From the NCBI RefSeq assembly GCF_013004105.1, contig NZ_CP053085.1:4588001-4652000 (forward strand): a DNA stretch of 64,000 nt, in the 5' to 3' direction. Positions 42,840-50,809 of this stretch are shown piece after piece. The translations under genes were made by a program, and so were the position numbers. The DNA comes from Gemmatimonas groenlandica (GTDB taxonomy: Bacteria > Gemmatimonadota > Gemmatimonadetes > Gemmatimonadales > Gemmatimonadaceae). Position 1 is the first letter of the stretch; every line of letters starts with the position of its first letter. The notes under the pieces are model-generated. The model was not told the DNA's origin. It searched no databases and saw only the letters and a list, made by a program, of their open reading frames with translations.

Positions 42840-44881
42840 TCGCACCGACCTTCTCGTGGGCCCCAGTGACCGCCGTTTCGCCGAGCGCTGCGCGCGACCG
42901 ACGAACCGACGACCGTCGATGCCGAGTGTTGATCGTCGACGATAACCCGGACGATCGCGCCAGTCTTCGACAGATGTTGTTACTCGGGTCGGAACGTCAG
43001 TTCATCTTCACCGAAGCCGAACTCGGGAACTCGGCGTTGCAGATGATGCGAAACGCGCCGGGTGAGGACGTTGGTCCGTGTCCGTTCGATTGCGTGCTCC
43101 TTGATTTTAACCTGCCCGACATGAACGCGGTGGAGGTATTGACGGCGCTGTGCGGCAGCGACAATCTGCCCCCCTGTCCAGTCGTAGTGATCACTGGATG
43201 GGGTGGTGTCAGCCGTGGAGAGGGTGCACGATTGCTTGGCGCCGGTGCGCAAGACTATATCGGCAAGAGCTGGACGACTGCCGACAGCCTGAATCGATCG
43301 CTGGATAATTCCATCGAACGGTTCGAGCTGTTGAAGCGACGGAATCTCGCCCAGCAGGAACTGCGCGAATCCGAGGAGCGGTATCGCAACTTGTTCGACT
43401 CGCTCAACGAGTGCCTGTTCGTCGTCGAGAAGCTTGACGTTGCGTTGGGCGAACCCGTCGATTTCCGCTATGTCAGCTTCAATCCGGCCTTTCTCGCGCA
43501 ATCCGAAATTCGCGGCGAGATCGGACTGACCATGCGACAGCTCTTGCCGGATGACTTCGAGGAGTGGTTCTCGACGTGTGACCGCGTGTGTAGCAGCGGC
43601 GTGCCGGTGCGGTTCGAGCACGATGTCCCGAACACGGAGCGCGTGCTCGAGTTGTACGCATTCCGTCTGGGCGGGGCAGAGAGTCATCGTGTCGCCGTCA
43701 TTTTCTGGGATATCACGACGCGAAAACAGTCTGAGTTGAAGGTGTTGGCGCAGGCTGATGCACTGGCCCAGGCCGATCGTCGCAAAGATGAATTTCTGGC
43801 GATGCTCGGCCACGAGCTTCGCAATCCATTGGCTCCACTGCGCAGCGCGGTCGAGCTCTTGAAATTGCAATACCACGACGAGTCGCAACATCCGAAGGCG
43901 CTACAAATCGTGGAGCGTCAAGTCGGTCAGCTGACTCGTCTGGTCGAAGATCTGCTGGATGTTTCGCGCGTCACGACTGGTATCTTTCAGTTGCGCTTGG
44001 ACACGTGCACCATCAGGCAGATCGTCGAGAATGCCGTGACCACGACCCACGCGCTCGCGCTGGAACGCGGGCAGTCGCTCACGGTTGCCATACCGACCAA
44101 AGAGTTGCATTTGAAGGCCGATGCGGCGCGGTTGGAACAGGTCGTCGTCAACCTGTTGAACAATGCCGTCAAGTACACCGACGCGGGCGGCGGCATCTGG
44201 TTGACGGTCGAGGAAGATGGCGATGTGGTGGTGTTGCGAGTGCGCGACACGGGAATCGGTATCGCACCCGAACTCTTGCCTCGCATCTTCGACTTGTTCA
44301 GCCAGGCTGAACAATCACTCGATCGGTCGGAAGGCGGCTTGGGCGTCGGCTTGAGCCTCGTGCGACGACTGGTCGAGCTGCATGAGGGCAGTATCGAGGT
44401 TTCAAGCACGTTGGGATACGGTAGTGAGTTTGTCGTTCGGCTACCGTTGAGCGCCGCGCCTGTTGAGCGCGCACCGACGCAATCACCTGCCAAGGTCGCA
44501 CCCGTCAGTGTTAAACGACGTGTTCGAATTCTTCTGGTAGATGACAACGTGGACGCGGCGGAGAGCCTCGGAATGCTGCTTACGGCGACGGGGCATGACG
44601 TCCGGTTGGCGCACGACGGTCAGGCGGCACTCGCCGTAGCTCTCGCCCATCCACCTCAGGTCGTCCTGCTGGACATCGGGCTGCCCCTGCTGGACGGATA
44701 CGAGGTCGCGAGGCGATTGCGGCTACAGGACGGTCTCTCGAACGTCGTGATCGTGGCCACGACGGGATATGGTCACGCGCGCGATCGCGAACTGTCCACG
44801 AGCGCAGGGTTCGACCGTCATCTGCTGAAACCGGTGAATCTCGCGGCGGTGCAGAACATCCTTTCGGAGTTGATCGCCTAA
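42836..44881 (+). CDS. Hybrid histidine kinase, REC-PAS-HisKA-HATPase-REC
   Basis: A 681-residue soluble hybrid kinase. The N-terminal receiver (about 29-155) has Asp90 in VLLDFNLPDMNAVE; a PAS-like domain follows after ESEERYRNLFDSLNECLFVV (about 180-300). HisKA has His326 in FLAMLGHELRNPLAPLRSAV, and HATPase_c has VVNLLNNAVKY, RDTGIGI and GLGVGLSLVRRLVEL. The C-terminal receiver has Asp613 in VVLLDIGLPLLDGYE. The ATG overlaps the previous stop. With receivers at both ends it can both accept phosphate and pass it on, extending BphP signalling; no DNA-binding output gene is adjacent. Confidence 0.95.
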   Translation: MIAPTFSWAPVTAVSPSAARDRRTDDRRCRVLIVDDNPDDRASLRQMLLLGSERQFIFTEAELGNSALQMMRNAPGEDVGPCPFDCVLLDFNLPDMNAVEVLTALCGSDNLPPCPVVVITGWGGVSRGEGARLLGAGAQDYIGKSWTTADSLNRSLDNSIERFELLKRRNLAQQELRESEERYRNLFDSLNECLFVVEKLDVALGEPVDFRYVSFNPAFLAQSEIRGEIGLTMRQLLPDDFEEWFSTCDRVCSSGVPVRFEHDVPNTERVLELYAFRLGGAESHRVAVIFWDITTRKQSELKVLAQADALAQADRRKDEFLAMLGHELRNPLAPLRSAVELLKLQYHDESQHPKALQIVERQVGQLTRLVEDLLDVSRVTTGIFQLRLDTCTIRQIVENAVTTTHALALERGQSLTVAIPTKELHLKADAARLEQVVVNLLNNAVKYTDAGGGIWLTVEEDGDVVVLRVRDTGIGIAPELLPRIFDLFSQAEQSLDRSEGGLGVGLSLVRRLVELHEGSIEVSSTLGYGSEFVVRLPLSAAPVERAPTQSPAKVAPVSVKRRVRILLVDDNVDAAESLGMLLTATGHDVRLAHDGQAALAVALAHPPQVVLLDIGLPLLDGYEVARRLRLQDGLSNVVIVATTGYGHARDRELSTSAGFDRHLLKPVNLAAVQNILSELIA

Positions 44882-44941
44882 GCGAGAACCACGTCGGCGT
44901 TCGAAGGCAGGCGAGCCGACCTTCCGCTCCCACGAGACTCG

Positions 44942-45295
44942 CTACGCCGAGATCCTCTTCGCGCGTTGCGCATCTCGGGCGAGTAGTGTCTCGCCCCAGC
45001 GACGCATGCCATCGAACATGTCGTGGAGTGCCTCGCCGAGCGCCGTCAGGCGGTACTCCACGTGATTGCCGCTCGCGTCGAGCAGCCGTCGCTCGATGAC
45101 GCCGTCCGCTTCCAGCTCGCGCAACTGGCGCACGAGCACGCGTTCAGCGCAGCCCGCCATTCGTTGTCGCAGCACGCTGTACCGTGCCGGGCCATCGAGC
45201 AGCCCATAGAGGATCATCGACTTCCAGCGCCCGCCGACCACGTGCACGGCGCGCTCGATGGGACAATTCGTGGTGCTGCGACGGGTGATTCCCAT
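44942..45295 (-). CDS. HxlR-family transcriptional regulator
   Basis: A 117-residue winged-helix regulator; ATG 45295 has GGAGG 8 nt upstream. The N-terminus NCPIERAVHVVGGRWKSMIL carries Cys11 at the position of the redox-sensing Cys in YodB/HypR-type HxlR proteins, followed by LLDGPARYSVLRQRMAGCAE and VLVRQLRELEADGVIERRLL (HTH and wing). It probably senses quinones, aldehydes or thiol stress and represses neighbouring detoxification genes. A 37-bp element upstream of it recurs upstream of the SDR gene at 47374, pointing to autoregulation plus control of the SDR-Ohr pair. Confidence 0.92.
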   Translation of the reverse strand: MGITRRSTTNCPIERAVHVVGGRWKSMILYGLLDGPARYSVLRQRMAGCAERVLVRQLRELEADGVIERRLLDASGNHVEYRLTALGEALHDMFDGMRRWGETLLARDAQRAKRISA

Positions 45296-45338
45296 GTGTA
45301 GACCTCCGGGCGTAAAAACTATCCACAGCTGAAATGGA

Positions 45339-45375
45339 GAGCTACTGACGGCAATGTCAGTCCCATCGCCGCGCG
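45339..45375 (+). promoter_or_regulatory. 37-bp repeat copy A, putative HxlR operator
   Basis: A 37-bp sequence identical to 47224-47260. Its core is the imperfect palindrome CTGACGGCAATGTCAG. It begins 43 nt upstream of the hxlR start codon. Operator function is inferred from position and perfect conservation. Confidence 0.6.
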
Positions 45376-45481
45376 GTGCGTTTCGCGTGAACTCCGATCA
45401 TCATCGACTTCCTCTCCAACGAGCCGGTGCCGACGCTCGCTCCGATCCGGCGCACGAGCGATGAGCACGGAGACGCTCGTA

Positions 45482-46270
45482 TCAAAAGCGGGTGACAGGT
45501 TTTCGTGCGATGATCGCCTGCGGGCGAAACGTGTTCCCACTGAAGAATCCGATCACGGTGGATTCGAGCCCCCCGCGCTCCTCGCGGAGGTGCGTGATTC
45601 CGGCGGTGTGCAGCTGGGCGATGTATTCGGTCTGGTGACTAATGTCAGCGAGGATGAGCCAGCCATCGGGTCGGAGCACGCGCAGCATCTCACGCAGCGC
45701 CTGTGCACGATCCGTTGCCGTGGCCAAGTTGTGCACAACCCAGTGTGAGAGCACGACATCGAAGCTGTTCACCTCATAGGGGAGTGCGCGCACATCTCCC
45801 GTATCGATCCGTACGCGGTCGACAACTCCCGCCCGACGGGTGTTCTCTCGCGCGGCGTCGGGGGTGTTGTCGGCCTGGTCCGCCGCGCTCCACAGATCGA
45901 TACCGATCACCTCGCCGTTAGGCACCTGCAGCGCCGCGCCGACCGCCATGAGGCCCCGGCCGCACCCGACATCCAACACGCGCTCGCTGCCAGTCCACGG
46001 AATGACGCGCAGGAGACGATCGCGCGTGCGCACTTTGCCGATGCGGCTACCATAGGTCATGTACGCGGCCATGCCGATCCCATAGCACGCGGCGATTGCG
46101 CTGACGGCACGGGCCGTCACGACGATCCATGCCGATCCGTGAAACGGGACGTACGCAAAGATTAGACTGAGAACGAGGGCGCCGCCGCCGACGCGGAAAA
46201 ACATGCGGCGGACACCCGGAGCATCGATGCCAAAATCCAACATGGGGACGGGTCTTGAAACAGTGGCCAT
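45482..46270 (-). CDS. Membrane-associated class I SAM methyltransferase
   Basis: A 262-residue protein from ATG 46270 (MATVSRPVPMLDFG); a GTG frame start at 46360 would add 30 residues without improving the N-terminus. Two hydrophobic segments near residues 25-42 (VGGGALVLSLIFAYVPF) and 48-68 (IVVTARAVSAIAACYGIGMA) precede a Rossmann methyltransferase domain. ERVLDVGCGRGLMAVGAALQ is SAM motif I, then GIDLW, DTGDVRALPYEVNSFDVVLS (motif IV) and LRVLRPDGWLILADI. It may methylate a membrane lipid or quinone-like substrate. Confidence 0.85.
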   Translation of the reverse strand: MATVSRPVPMLDFGIDAPGVRRMFFRVGGGALVLSLIFAYVPFHGSAWIVVTARAVSAIAACYGIGMAAYMTYGSRIGKVRTRDRLLRVIPWTGSERVLDVGCGRGLMAVGAALQVPNGEVIGIDLWSAADQADNTPDAARENTRRAGVVDRVRIDTGDVRALPYEVNSFDVVLSHWVVHNLATATDRAQALREMLRVLRPDGWLILADISHQTEYIAQLHTAGITHLREERGGLESTVIGFFSGNTFRPQAIIARKPVTRF

Positions 46271-46477
46271 GGAGAACCGTCGGCTGCGGTCGGGGTGGAT
46301 GATGTCGTATATCGAGTCTTGTTGATACCAGTGCTCGGTGGTTCCCAACGACTTGCGCACGGCGTGCGGTTCCCGCGCCTACGCGCACGCCATCACGCGG
46401 ACCGAATGGACGACGGAACCGCCGCTCGTCATTGCCCTCGGGCGCGCGCAGCATCACTCCTCCTGCAACAGGCAACC

Positions 46478-46987
46478 ATGAGTACCTCTCCCTTCGCAGG
46501 ACAGCAACTGTCCTTCCATGCAACGCTTGAGAACTGGGCCGAAGGCATGAACTATTGCGCCGTCCCCGTCCCCGCGAAGATCACCGAGGCATTGGGAACA
46601 AGAGGCCCGGTCTTGGTCATGGCACAGGTGAACGAGTCGAAGCCGTTTCAGGTGAGTCTCTTCCCCGTCGGCAATGGCCAGCACTACATCCGCATCAAGG
46701 CGAAGGTTCGTCAGGAGACGAAGACCACGACCGGCGATCGCATTCTGGTGCGACTGACCGTCCTGAATCGCGCACACGTAGAAATCCCCGACGATCTGAT
46801 GCTCGCGCTCGCCACAGACGGCATCACGGCCGCTTTCACGTTGCTTCCGCCTGGCAAACAGCAATACATCATTCGCCGCATCAACGAAGCGGTCAAACCG
46901 CAGTCGCGGAAGAAGAGGATTCAGGAGGCCGTGGAAGCCGCGCATGAGCGAAGAGGGCGGCTGATCGATGAAGACGTCGAGGGGTGA
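46478..46987 (+). CDS. YdeI/DUF1905-family protein
   Basis: A 169-residue protein from ATG 46478. Residues 5-95 form the DUF1905 beta-barrel (LSFHATLENWAEGMNYCAVP, HYIRIKAKVRQETKTTTGD). The C-terminus has the YdeI-type helical bacteriocin-protection/OmpD-associated motif INEAVKPQSRKKRIQEAVEA. Function is unknown; members are linked to stress and antimicrobial tolerance. Its stop overlaps a GTG that opens the short DinB-like frame (GTGA). Confidence 0.88.
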   Translation: MSTSPFAGQQLSFHATLENWAEGMNYCAVPVPAKITEALGTRGPVLVMAQVNESKPFQVSLFPVGNGQHYIRIKAKVRQETKTTTGDRILVRLTVLNRAHVEIPDDLMLALATDGITAAFTLLPPGKQQYIIRRINEAVKPQSRKKRIQEAVEAAHERRGRLIDEDVEG

Positions 46988-47175
46988 GCGCCGACGTCCC
47001 CGTCCTTCACGCGGACGGTCCTGCGGCTCAGGCGCTGGCAAAAGCGATGCCGGAAGACAAGTATGGATGCCGTCCGACGGCGGCAAAGGCGTCGATGTCG
47101 ATGGACTTCTTCGTACAGAAGATGACAGAGCAGACCGCGTGGATGAACGGTGTGACGCCGCCGTGGAGTAAGTAG
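46984..47175 (+). pseudogene. Short DinB-like frame, probably internally deleted
   Basis: The 63-residue frame begins at a GTG overlapping the YdeI stop. It contains LAKAMPEDKYGCRPT, the standard helix-1 end of DinB four-helix proteins, and ends MNGVTPPWSK, the standard DinB C-terminus (MNG(I/V).PPW). The roughly 100 residues normally between, including the metal-binding histidines, are absent. It is either a deletion remnant or a short coupled peptide. An intact DinB gene is at 53523. Confidence 0.5.
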
Positions 47176-47223
47176 TGGCTCATGGCGCCTGACACGCTCC
47201 CGGCGCTTGTCGAAGCGTGCGAA

Positions 47224-47260
47224 GAGCTACTGACGGCAATGTCAGTCCCATCGCCGCGCG
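47224..47260 (+). promoter_or_regulatory. 37-bp repeat copy B, putative HxlR operator
   Basis: Identical over 37 bp to 45339-45375. It lies 113 nt upstream of the SDR start at 47374. A related inverted element, CTGACATTAGCGGCAATT, follows at 47265-47282, giving a possible second half-site. Confidence 0.6.
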
Positions 47261-47373
47261 AGCGCTGACATTAGCGGCAATTGATCGATCGATCGCAGGG
47301 CTCGAAGTTGCCTCCGCGCACCACCGCGTTGCGCCACGCGCGGGCCGGATGTCCGAGCTCAACATCCCTGTTC

Positions 47374-48135
47374 ATGATCGACTTCACTCAAAACCGACTT
47401 CGCGAGAAGGTGGTCCTCATCGTCGGAGGGAGTTCGGGAATCGGACTCGCTGCGGCGAGACAGGCGGCGGCGCAAGGCGCGTCGCTCGCACTCTTGGCGC
47501 GTAACGCGGAGCGGCTCGCCACCGCCGCCACGGCGGTACGCACGGCGGGTACGGCGTCCGTGAGCACACACGCGGTCGATGCCACCGATGTCACCGCGCT
47601 CGAGGCGGCGTTTGCCGAGGTGCAACGCATTCACGGGGCCATCGACCATGTGCTGCTCACCGCCGGTGGCGCCACGTTGGCACCGTTGCTCGACCATCGC
47701 AGCATCGACGAGCAGGTCGCACCACTCGAGCAGCGCATCCGCACGGCGATCATCACGGTGCGCGCGCTCGCCCCCGGTATGCGAGACGGTGGATCGTTTG
47801 TGTTCGTCGGCGGCATCTCCACCGATCGTCCGGTCAAAGGGGCATGGGCGACCGGCGTCGCCACAGCTGCCGCGGAGCAGCTTGCCCGTACGCTCGCGCT
47901 CGAACTGGCGCCGATACGCGCCAATGCCATCTCGCCCGGCTGGATCGACACCCCGATGTGGGATGGCGTACTGGGCGACGAAAAGTCGGACGTGTTCGCC
48001 CAGATCGTCGCGCGCACGCCCATCGGTCGATTTGCGTCCGCTGAGGAGACGGCGGATGCGGCGCTTTTCCTGATGCAGAATGGCGGTATCACCGGCGAAG
48101 TCCTGCACATCGATGGCGGACAGCGCCTCACCTGA
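47374..48135 (+). CDS. Short-chain dehydrogenase/reductase-like protein lacking YxxxK
   Basis: A 253-residue SDR from ATG 47374. The NAD(P) loop VVLIVGGSSGIGLAAARQAA is intact, as are DATDVTALEAAFAEVQ, LLTAGGAT (NAG-like) and the C-terminal NAISPGWIDTPM and GEVLHIDGGQRL. At the catalytic helix, however, the sequence is GAWATGVATAAAEQLARTLA: the Tyr and Lys of YxxxK are both Thr (TGVAT). It may bind cofactor without classic dehydrogenase chemistry, like other YxxxK-less SDR groups. It lies 14 nt before the Ohr gene and downstream of the repeat shared with hxlR. Confidence 0.88.
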   Translation: MIDFTQNRLREKVVLIVGGSSGIGLAAARQAAAQGASLALLARNAERLATAATAVRTAGTASVSTHAVDATDVTALEAAFAEVQRIHGAIDHVLLTAGGATLAPLLDHRSIDEQVAPLEQRIRTAIITVRALAPGMRDGGSFVFVGGISTDRPVKGAWATGVATAAAEQLARTLALELAPIRANAISPGWIDTPMWDGVLGDEKSDVFAQIVARTPIGRFASAEETADAALFLMQNGGITGEVLHIDGGQRLT

Positions 48136-48149
48136 ATCGGAGCACTCGC

Positions 48150-48605
48150 ATGTCACATATCAACGTATCCGAACTCGACACGACGGCCCTGTTCTCCATT
48201 GCCGCCACGGCCACCGGTGGCCGCGATGGTCGCATCGCCACCGCCGACGGCCGACTCGAAAGCCGTCTCGCCTTTCCCCCGGAACTTGGGGGCGACGGCA
48301 ACGGCCTCAGTCCCGAGCACCTCTTCGCGGCGGGGCACGCCGCATGCTTTGCCTCCTCGGTCAAAGTGGCGGCGCAACATGCTGGCGTCAGAGTCTCAAC
48401 CGTTCGGGTCACGGCAACGGTCACGGTGCAGCGTGAATCGTCGGGCGCCTTTCGCCTGCGCAGCGCACTGGAGGTCGACGCCCCAGAGCTGCCCCCCGCT
48501 CAGGCCGCGGCCATCATTGAAGCGACACACGGCATCTGCATGTACTCGCGAGCGCTCGCCGGGCACGCGGACGTCACCGCCACCTGGCTTGCGCCAGCGG
48601 TGTAA
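48150..48605 (+). CDS. Ohr/OsmC-family organic hydroperoxide reductase
   Basis: A 151-residue Ohr-type protein. ATATGGRDGRI near residue 20-30 holds the conserved Arg; GLSPEHLFAAGHAACFASSV has Glu56 and the peroxidatic Cys66; THGICMYSRA has the resolving Cys130. It would reduce organic peroxides in the cytoplasm using lipoyl or other thiols. It forms a two-gene unit with the SDR gene 14 nt upstream, consistent with control by the HxlR regulator of the same area. Confidence 0.92.
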   Translation: MSHINVSELDTTALFSIAATATGGRDGRIATADGRLESRLAFPPELGGDGNGLSPEHLFAAGHAACFASSVKVAAQHAGVRVSTVRVTATVTVQRESSGAFRLRSALEVDAPELPPAQAAAIIEATHGICMYSRALAGHADVTATWLAPAV

Positions 48606-48812
48606 GGTTGGAGTGTACGCGGCGGAGATGGCAGGCGGTTGCCCTATTCTCCCCTTCAGGTCTGCCACCGACCGGCCGATACGAGAATGGAGGTTGCGCC
48701 GATCAGGCGCGTCCGGACTTGCCGACGATGTGGTTGGCTGCGCGACGCGCCGTGAGGCTACGCCGTGCCTCATGTCTGACGCGGCTAGGTGGCGTGACGT
48801 GCCGGTCGGACC

Positions 48813-50228
48813 ATGGCCACAGACGAAGATCGCCTCACGGGCTTGTGTACGCGTCCCACGCTACGCGAGCGACTGGCCGAGGCGCTGGCCCAGGCGACCC
48901 CCGACGGTCCGCAGCCGGCGTTGTTGGCGCTCGACCTCGATCGCTTTCAGGAGGTCAACGATAGCACGGGCCTGGCCACTGGCGACGGCGTACTCAGTCG
49001 TGTGGCGCGCCGCATCGTGAGCGCCGCACCACCGGGGGCAACGGTCGCCCGCATCAGTGGTGATGAATTCGCCGTGCTGTTGCCGGATTCGAGTACCGGC
49101 GAAGCGGTCGCGGCGCGTCTGCTCGAACTGATTGGCCGACCATATGCCGTGAACGGTCACGCCGTCACGATCAGCGTCAGCATCGGTCTCGCGCTGTCAC
49201 CGCACGATGGCGGTGATGCCGACGCGCTGCTGCGTTCCGCGAGTATTGCGCTGCACCACGCTGAGGCGGCAGGCAAGAACCACTCGGTTCGCTTCGAACC
49301 ATGGATGCAGGCCAGCGCCAGCGCGCGCCAGTCGCTCGAAACCGACCTGCGAGCCGCCCTGGCGCTCAACAAAGTGGAGCTGCGCAAAGCGATGGTAGTG
49401 GACCAGTTCAAGATCTACTACCAGCCGCAGGTGTCGTTGCCGGATATGCAGCTCACGGGGTTCGAGGCGCTGGTGCGCTGGCAACATCCGGTGCGCGGTA
49501 TGATCAATCCCGACGACTTCATCCCGCTGGCCGAAGAGATCGGTCTGATTGGTTTGCTGGGCGACTGGGTGATGCACACGGCCTGTCGGACGGCCGCCGC
49601 CTGGCCCCTGTTGTCGAATGGGCGGGCGCTGCAGGTAGCGGTGAACGTGTCGCCGATTCAGTTGCGCGAACGACGCGCGCTGGTGGCGAGCATTGCCGAC
49701 GCGCTGGCCCAATCAGGGTTGGACGCCGCGCGTCTGGAAGTCGAGATCACCGAAAGCGCGTTGATCGGCGATGCATGCGAGACACTGCGATCTATCAAGC
49801 ACCTCGGTGTCACGCTGGCGCTCGACGATTTTGGCACGGGCTTCTCCTCGCTGAGTCAACTGGCACACTACCCGTTTGATCGACTGAAGATCGATCGCTC
49901 GTTCGTCCGGAATTTGCCCGATGGCGCTGACCTGACGAGTGCCGACGCCACGCACGCGCGATGGATGATCCAGGCGATTGCCTCGTTGGGGAGTGGCCTC
50001 GACATGTGCACGATCGCCGAGGGCGTGGAGACCATCGCGCAGGCCGAGATGGTGCGCGCCGCCGGCGTCACCGATATCCAGGGATTTCTCATTTCGCGTC
50101 CAGTCCCCGAGGGCGATGTCCTCGCGCTCGTGCGACGACTCGATGCAGCCAGCACCGATGCCATTCACATTTTCACCGAGATCAACCATGTCGAACGCCC
50201 TCTACAGCCTGGCGTACTTCAGCCGTAA
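48813..50228 (+). CDS. GGDEF-EAL protein without sensor domain; degenerate GGDEF
   Basis: A 471-residue c-di-GMP protein. An in-frame TGA 18 nt upstream of ATG 48813 shows no N-terminal sensor domain is missing: the protein starts at DRLTGLCTRPTLRERLA. The cyclase signature is SGDEF (residues 82-86), so activity is doubtful, though it may still bind GTP. The EAL domain is intact: GFEALVRWQHP (EAL 218-220), NVSPIQL, EITESAL, ALDDFGTGFSSLSQLAHYPF (DDFGTG 338-343), RLKIDRSF and AEGVET. It is a likely phosphodiesterase. Its last 41 nt overlap the BLUF gene in another frame. Confidence 0.95.
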   Translation: MATDEDRLTGLCTRPTLRERLAEALAQATPDGPQPALLALDLDRFQEVNDSTGLATGDGVLSRVARRIVSAAPPGATVARISGDEFAVLLPDSSTGEAVAARLLELIGRPYAVNGHAVTISVSIGLALSPHDGGDADALLRSASIALHHAEAAGKNHSVRFEPWMQASASARQSLETDLRAALALNKVELRKAMVVDQFKIYYQPQVSLPDMQLTGFEALVRWQHPVRGMINPDDFIPLAEEIGLIGLLGDWVMHTACRTAAAWPLLSNGRALQVAVNVSPIQLRERRALVASIADALAQSGLDAARLEVEITESALIGDACETLRSIKHLGVTLALDDFGTGFSSLSQLAHYPFDRLKIDRSFVRNLPDGADLTSADATHARWMIQAIASLGSGLDMCTIAEGVETIAQAEMVRAAGVTDIQGFLISRPVPEGDVLALVRRLDAASTDAIHIFTEINHVERPLQPGVLQP

Positions 50229-50646
50229 CAGCATCGTCGGCACCGCCGACGAAGTGCAGGCCAACATCGCCGCGATTTTGCGCACCGCGCGACGCTCCAA
50301 CGCGCAGTCCGGCGTCACCGGTGCGTTGCTGTTCAGCGACGGATGTTTCGCACAAGTGCTCGAAGGTGAGCGCACGCAGGTGGAGACGATCTTCGAAACG
50401 ATTCAGTGCGACCCACGTCATCACGATGTCACCATCCTGCACCTGCACGAAATCGAAGCGCGCAGCTTCGGTGCCTGGTCGATGGCGTTCGCAGGTATCG
50501 ACGGCGTTTCGGTCGACCCGCAGTTGCAGCACGACGGCATGCACGATCTCGCGGGTATTATGGCCCAGGACGCGGGCCAGAACCTGCTGGCTTCGCTCCA
50601 CAGCGTGGTGCATCGCGACGATCTGGCGCGCCGCGCCGACGGCTAG
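50188..50646 (+). CDS. BLUF-domain blue-light sensor
   Basis: A 152-residue protein from ATG 50188. The flavin-binding BLUF fold carries the key residues of the photocycle: Tyr10 (LYSLAYFSRNS), Asn38 (ARRSNAQSGVTGALLF), Gln56 (DGCFAQVLEGE) and Trp97/Met99 (SFGAWSMAF). About 50 residues of C-terminal helices follow, with no output domain, as in short BLUF proteins. The gene overlaps the EAL gene by 41 nt, which suggests coupled expression. Since fused BLUF-EAL proteins exist (BlrP1 type), it may control the adjacent EAL protein by contact. Confidence 0.94.
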   Translation: MSNALYSLAYFSRNSIVGTADEVQANIAAILRTARRSNAQSGVTGALLFSDGCFAQVLEGERTQVETIFETIQCDPRHHDVTILHLHEIEARSFGAWSMAFAGIDGVSVDPQLQHDGMHDLAGIMAQDAGQNLLASLHSVVHRDDLARRADG

Positions 50647-50809
50647 GCCGCCGCGCCCGCCACGTCGCGCTGGAACCGCGCCTGCGACGTGGGACACCTC
50701 GACGAACGCAGGTCGAAGCGGCACATTCCTGCAGACTCGTAGGATCGCGCGCACATCGTGGCCGTTGGAAGCGATGGGCCGCCGCCTCACTCGTTTACGG
50801 GAGGACGAC

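Noticed and set aside
47185-47269. 28-codon frame MAPDTLPALVEACEELLTAM overlapping repeat copy B
   Set aside because: Could be a gene start remnant, but the identical 37 bp at copy A is not in an open frame of this kind, so a regulatory reading is preferred.
39398-50646. Photosynthesis gene cluster
   Set aside because: Only light sensors are present; no puf, bch or crt genes were seen.
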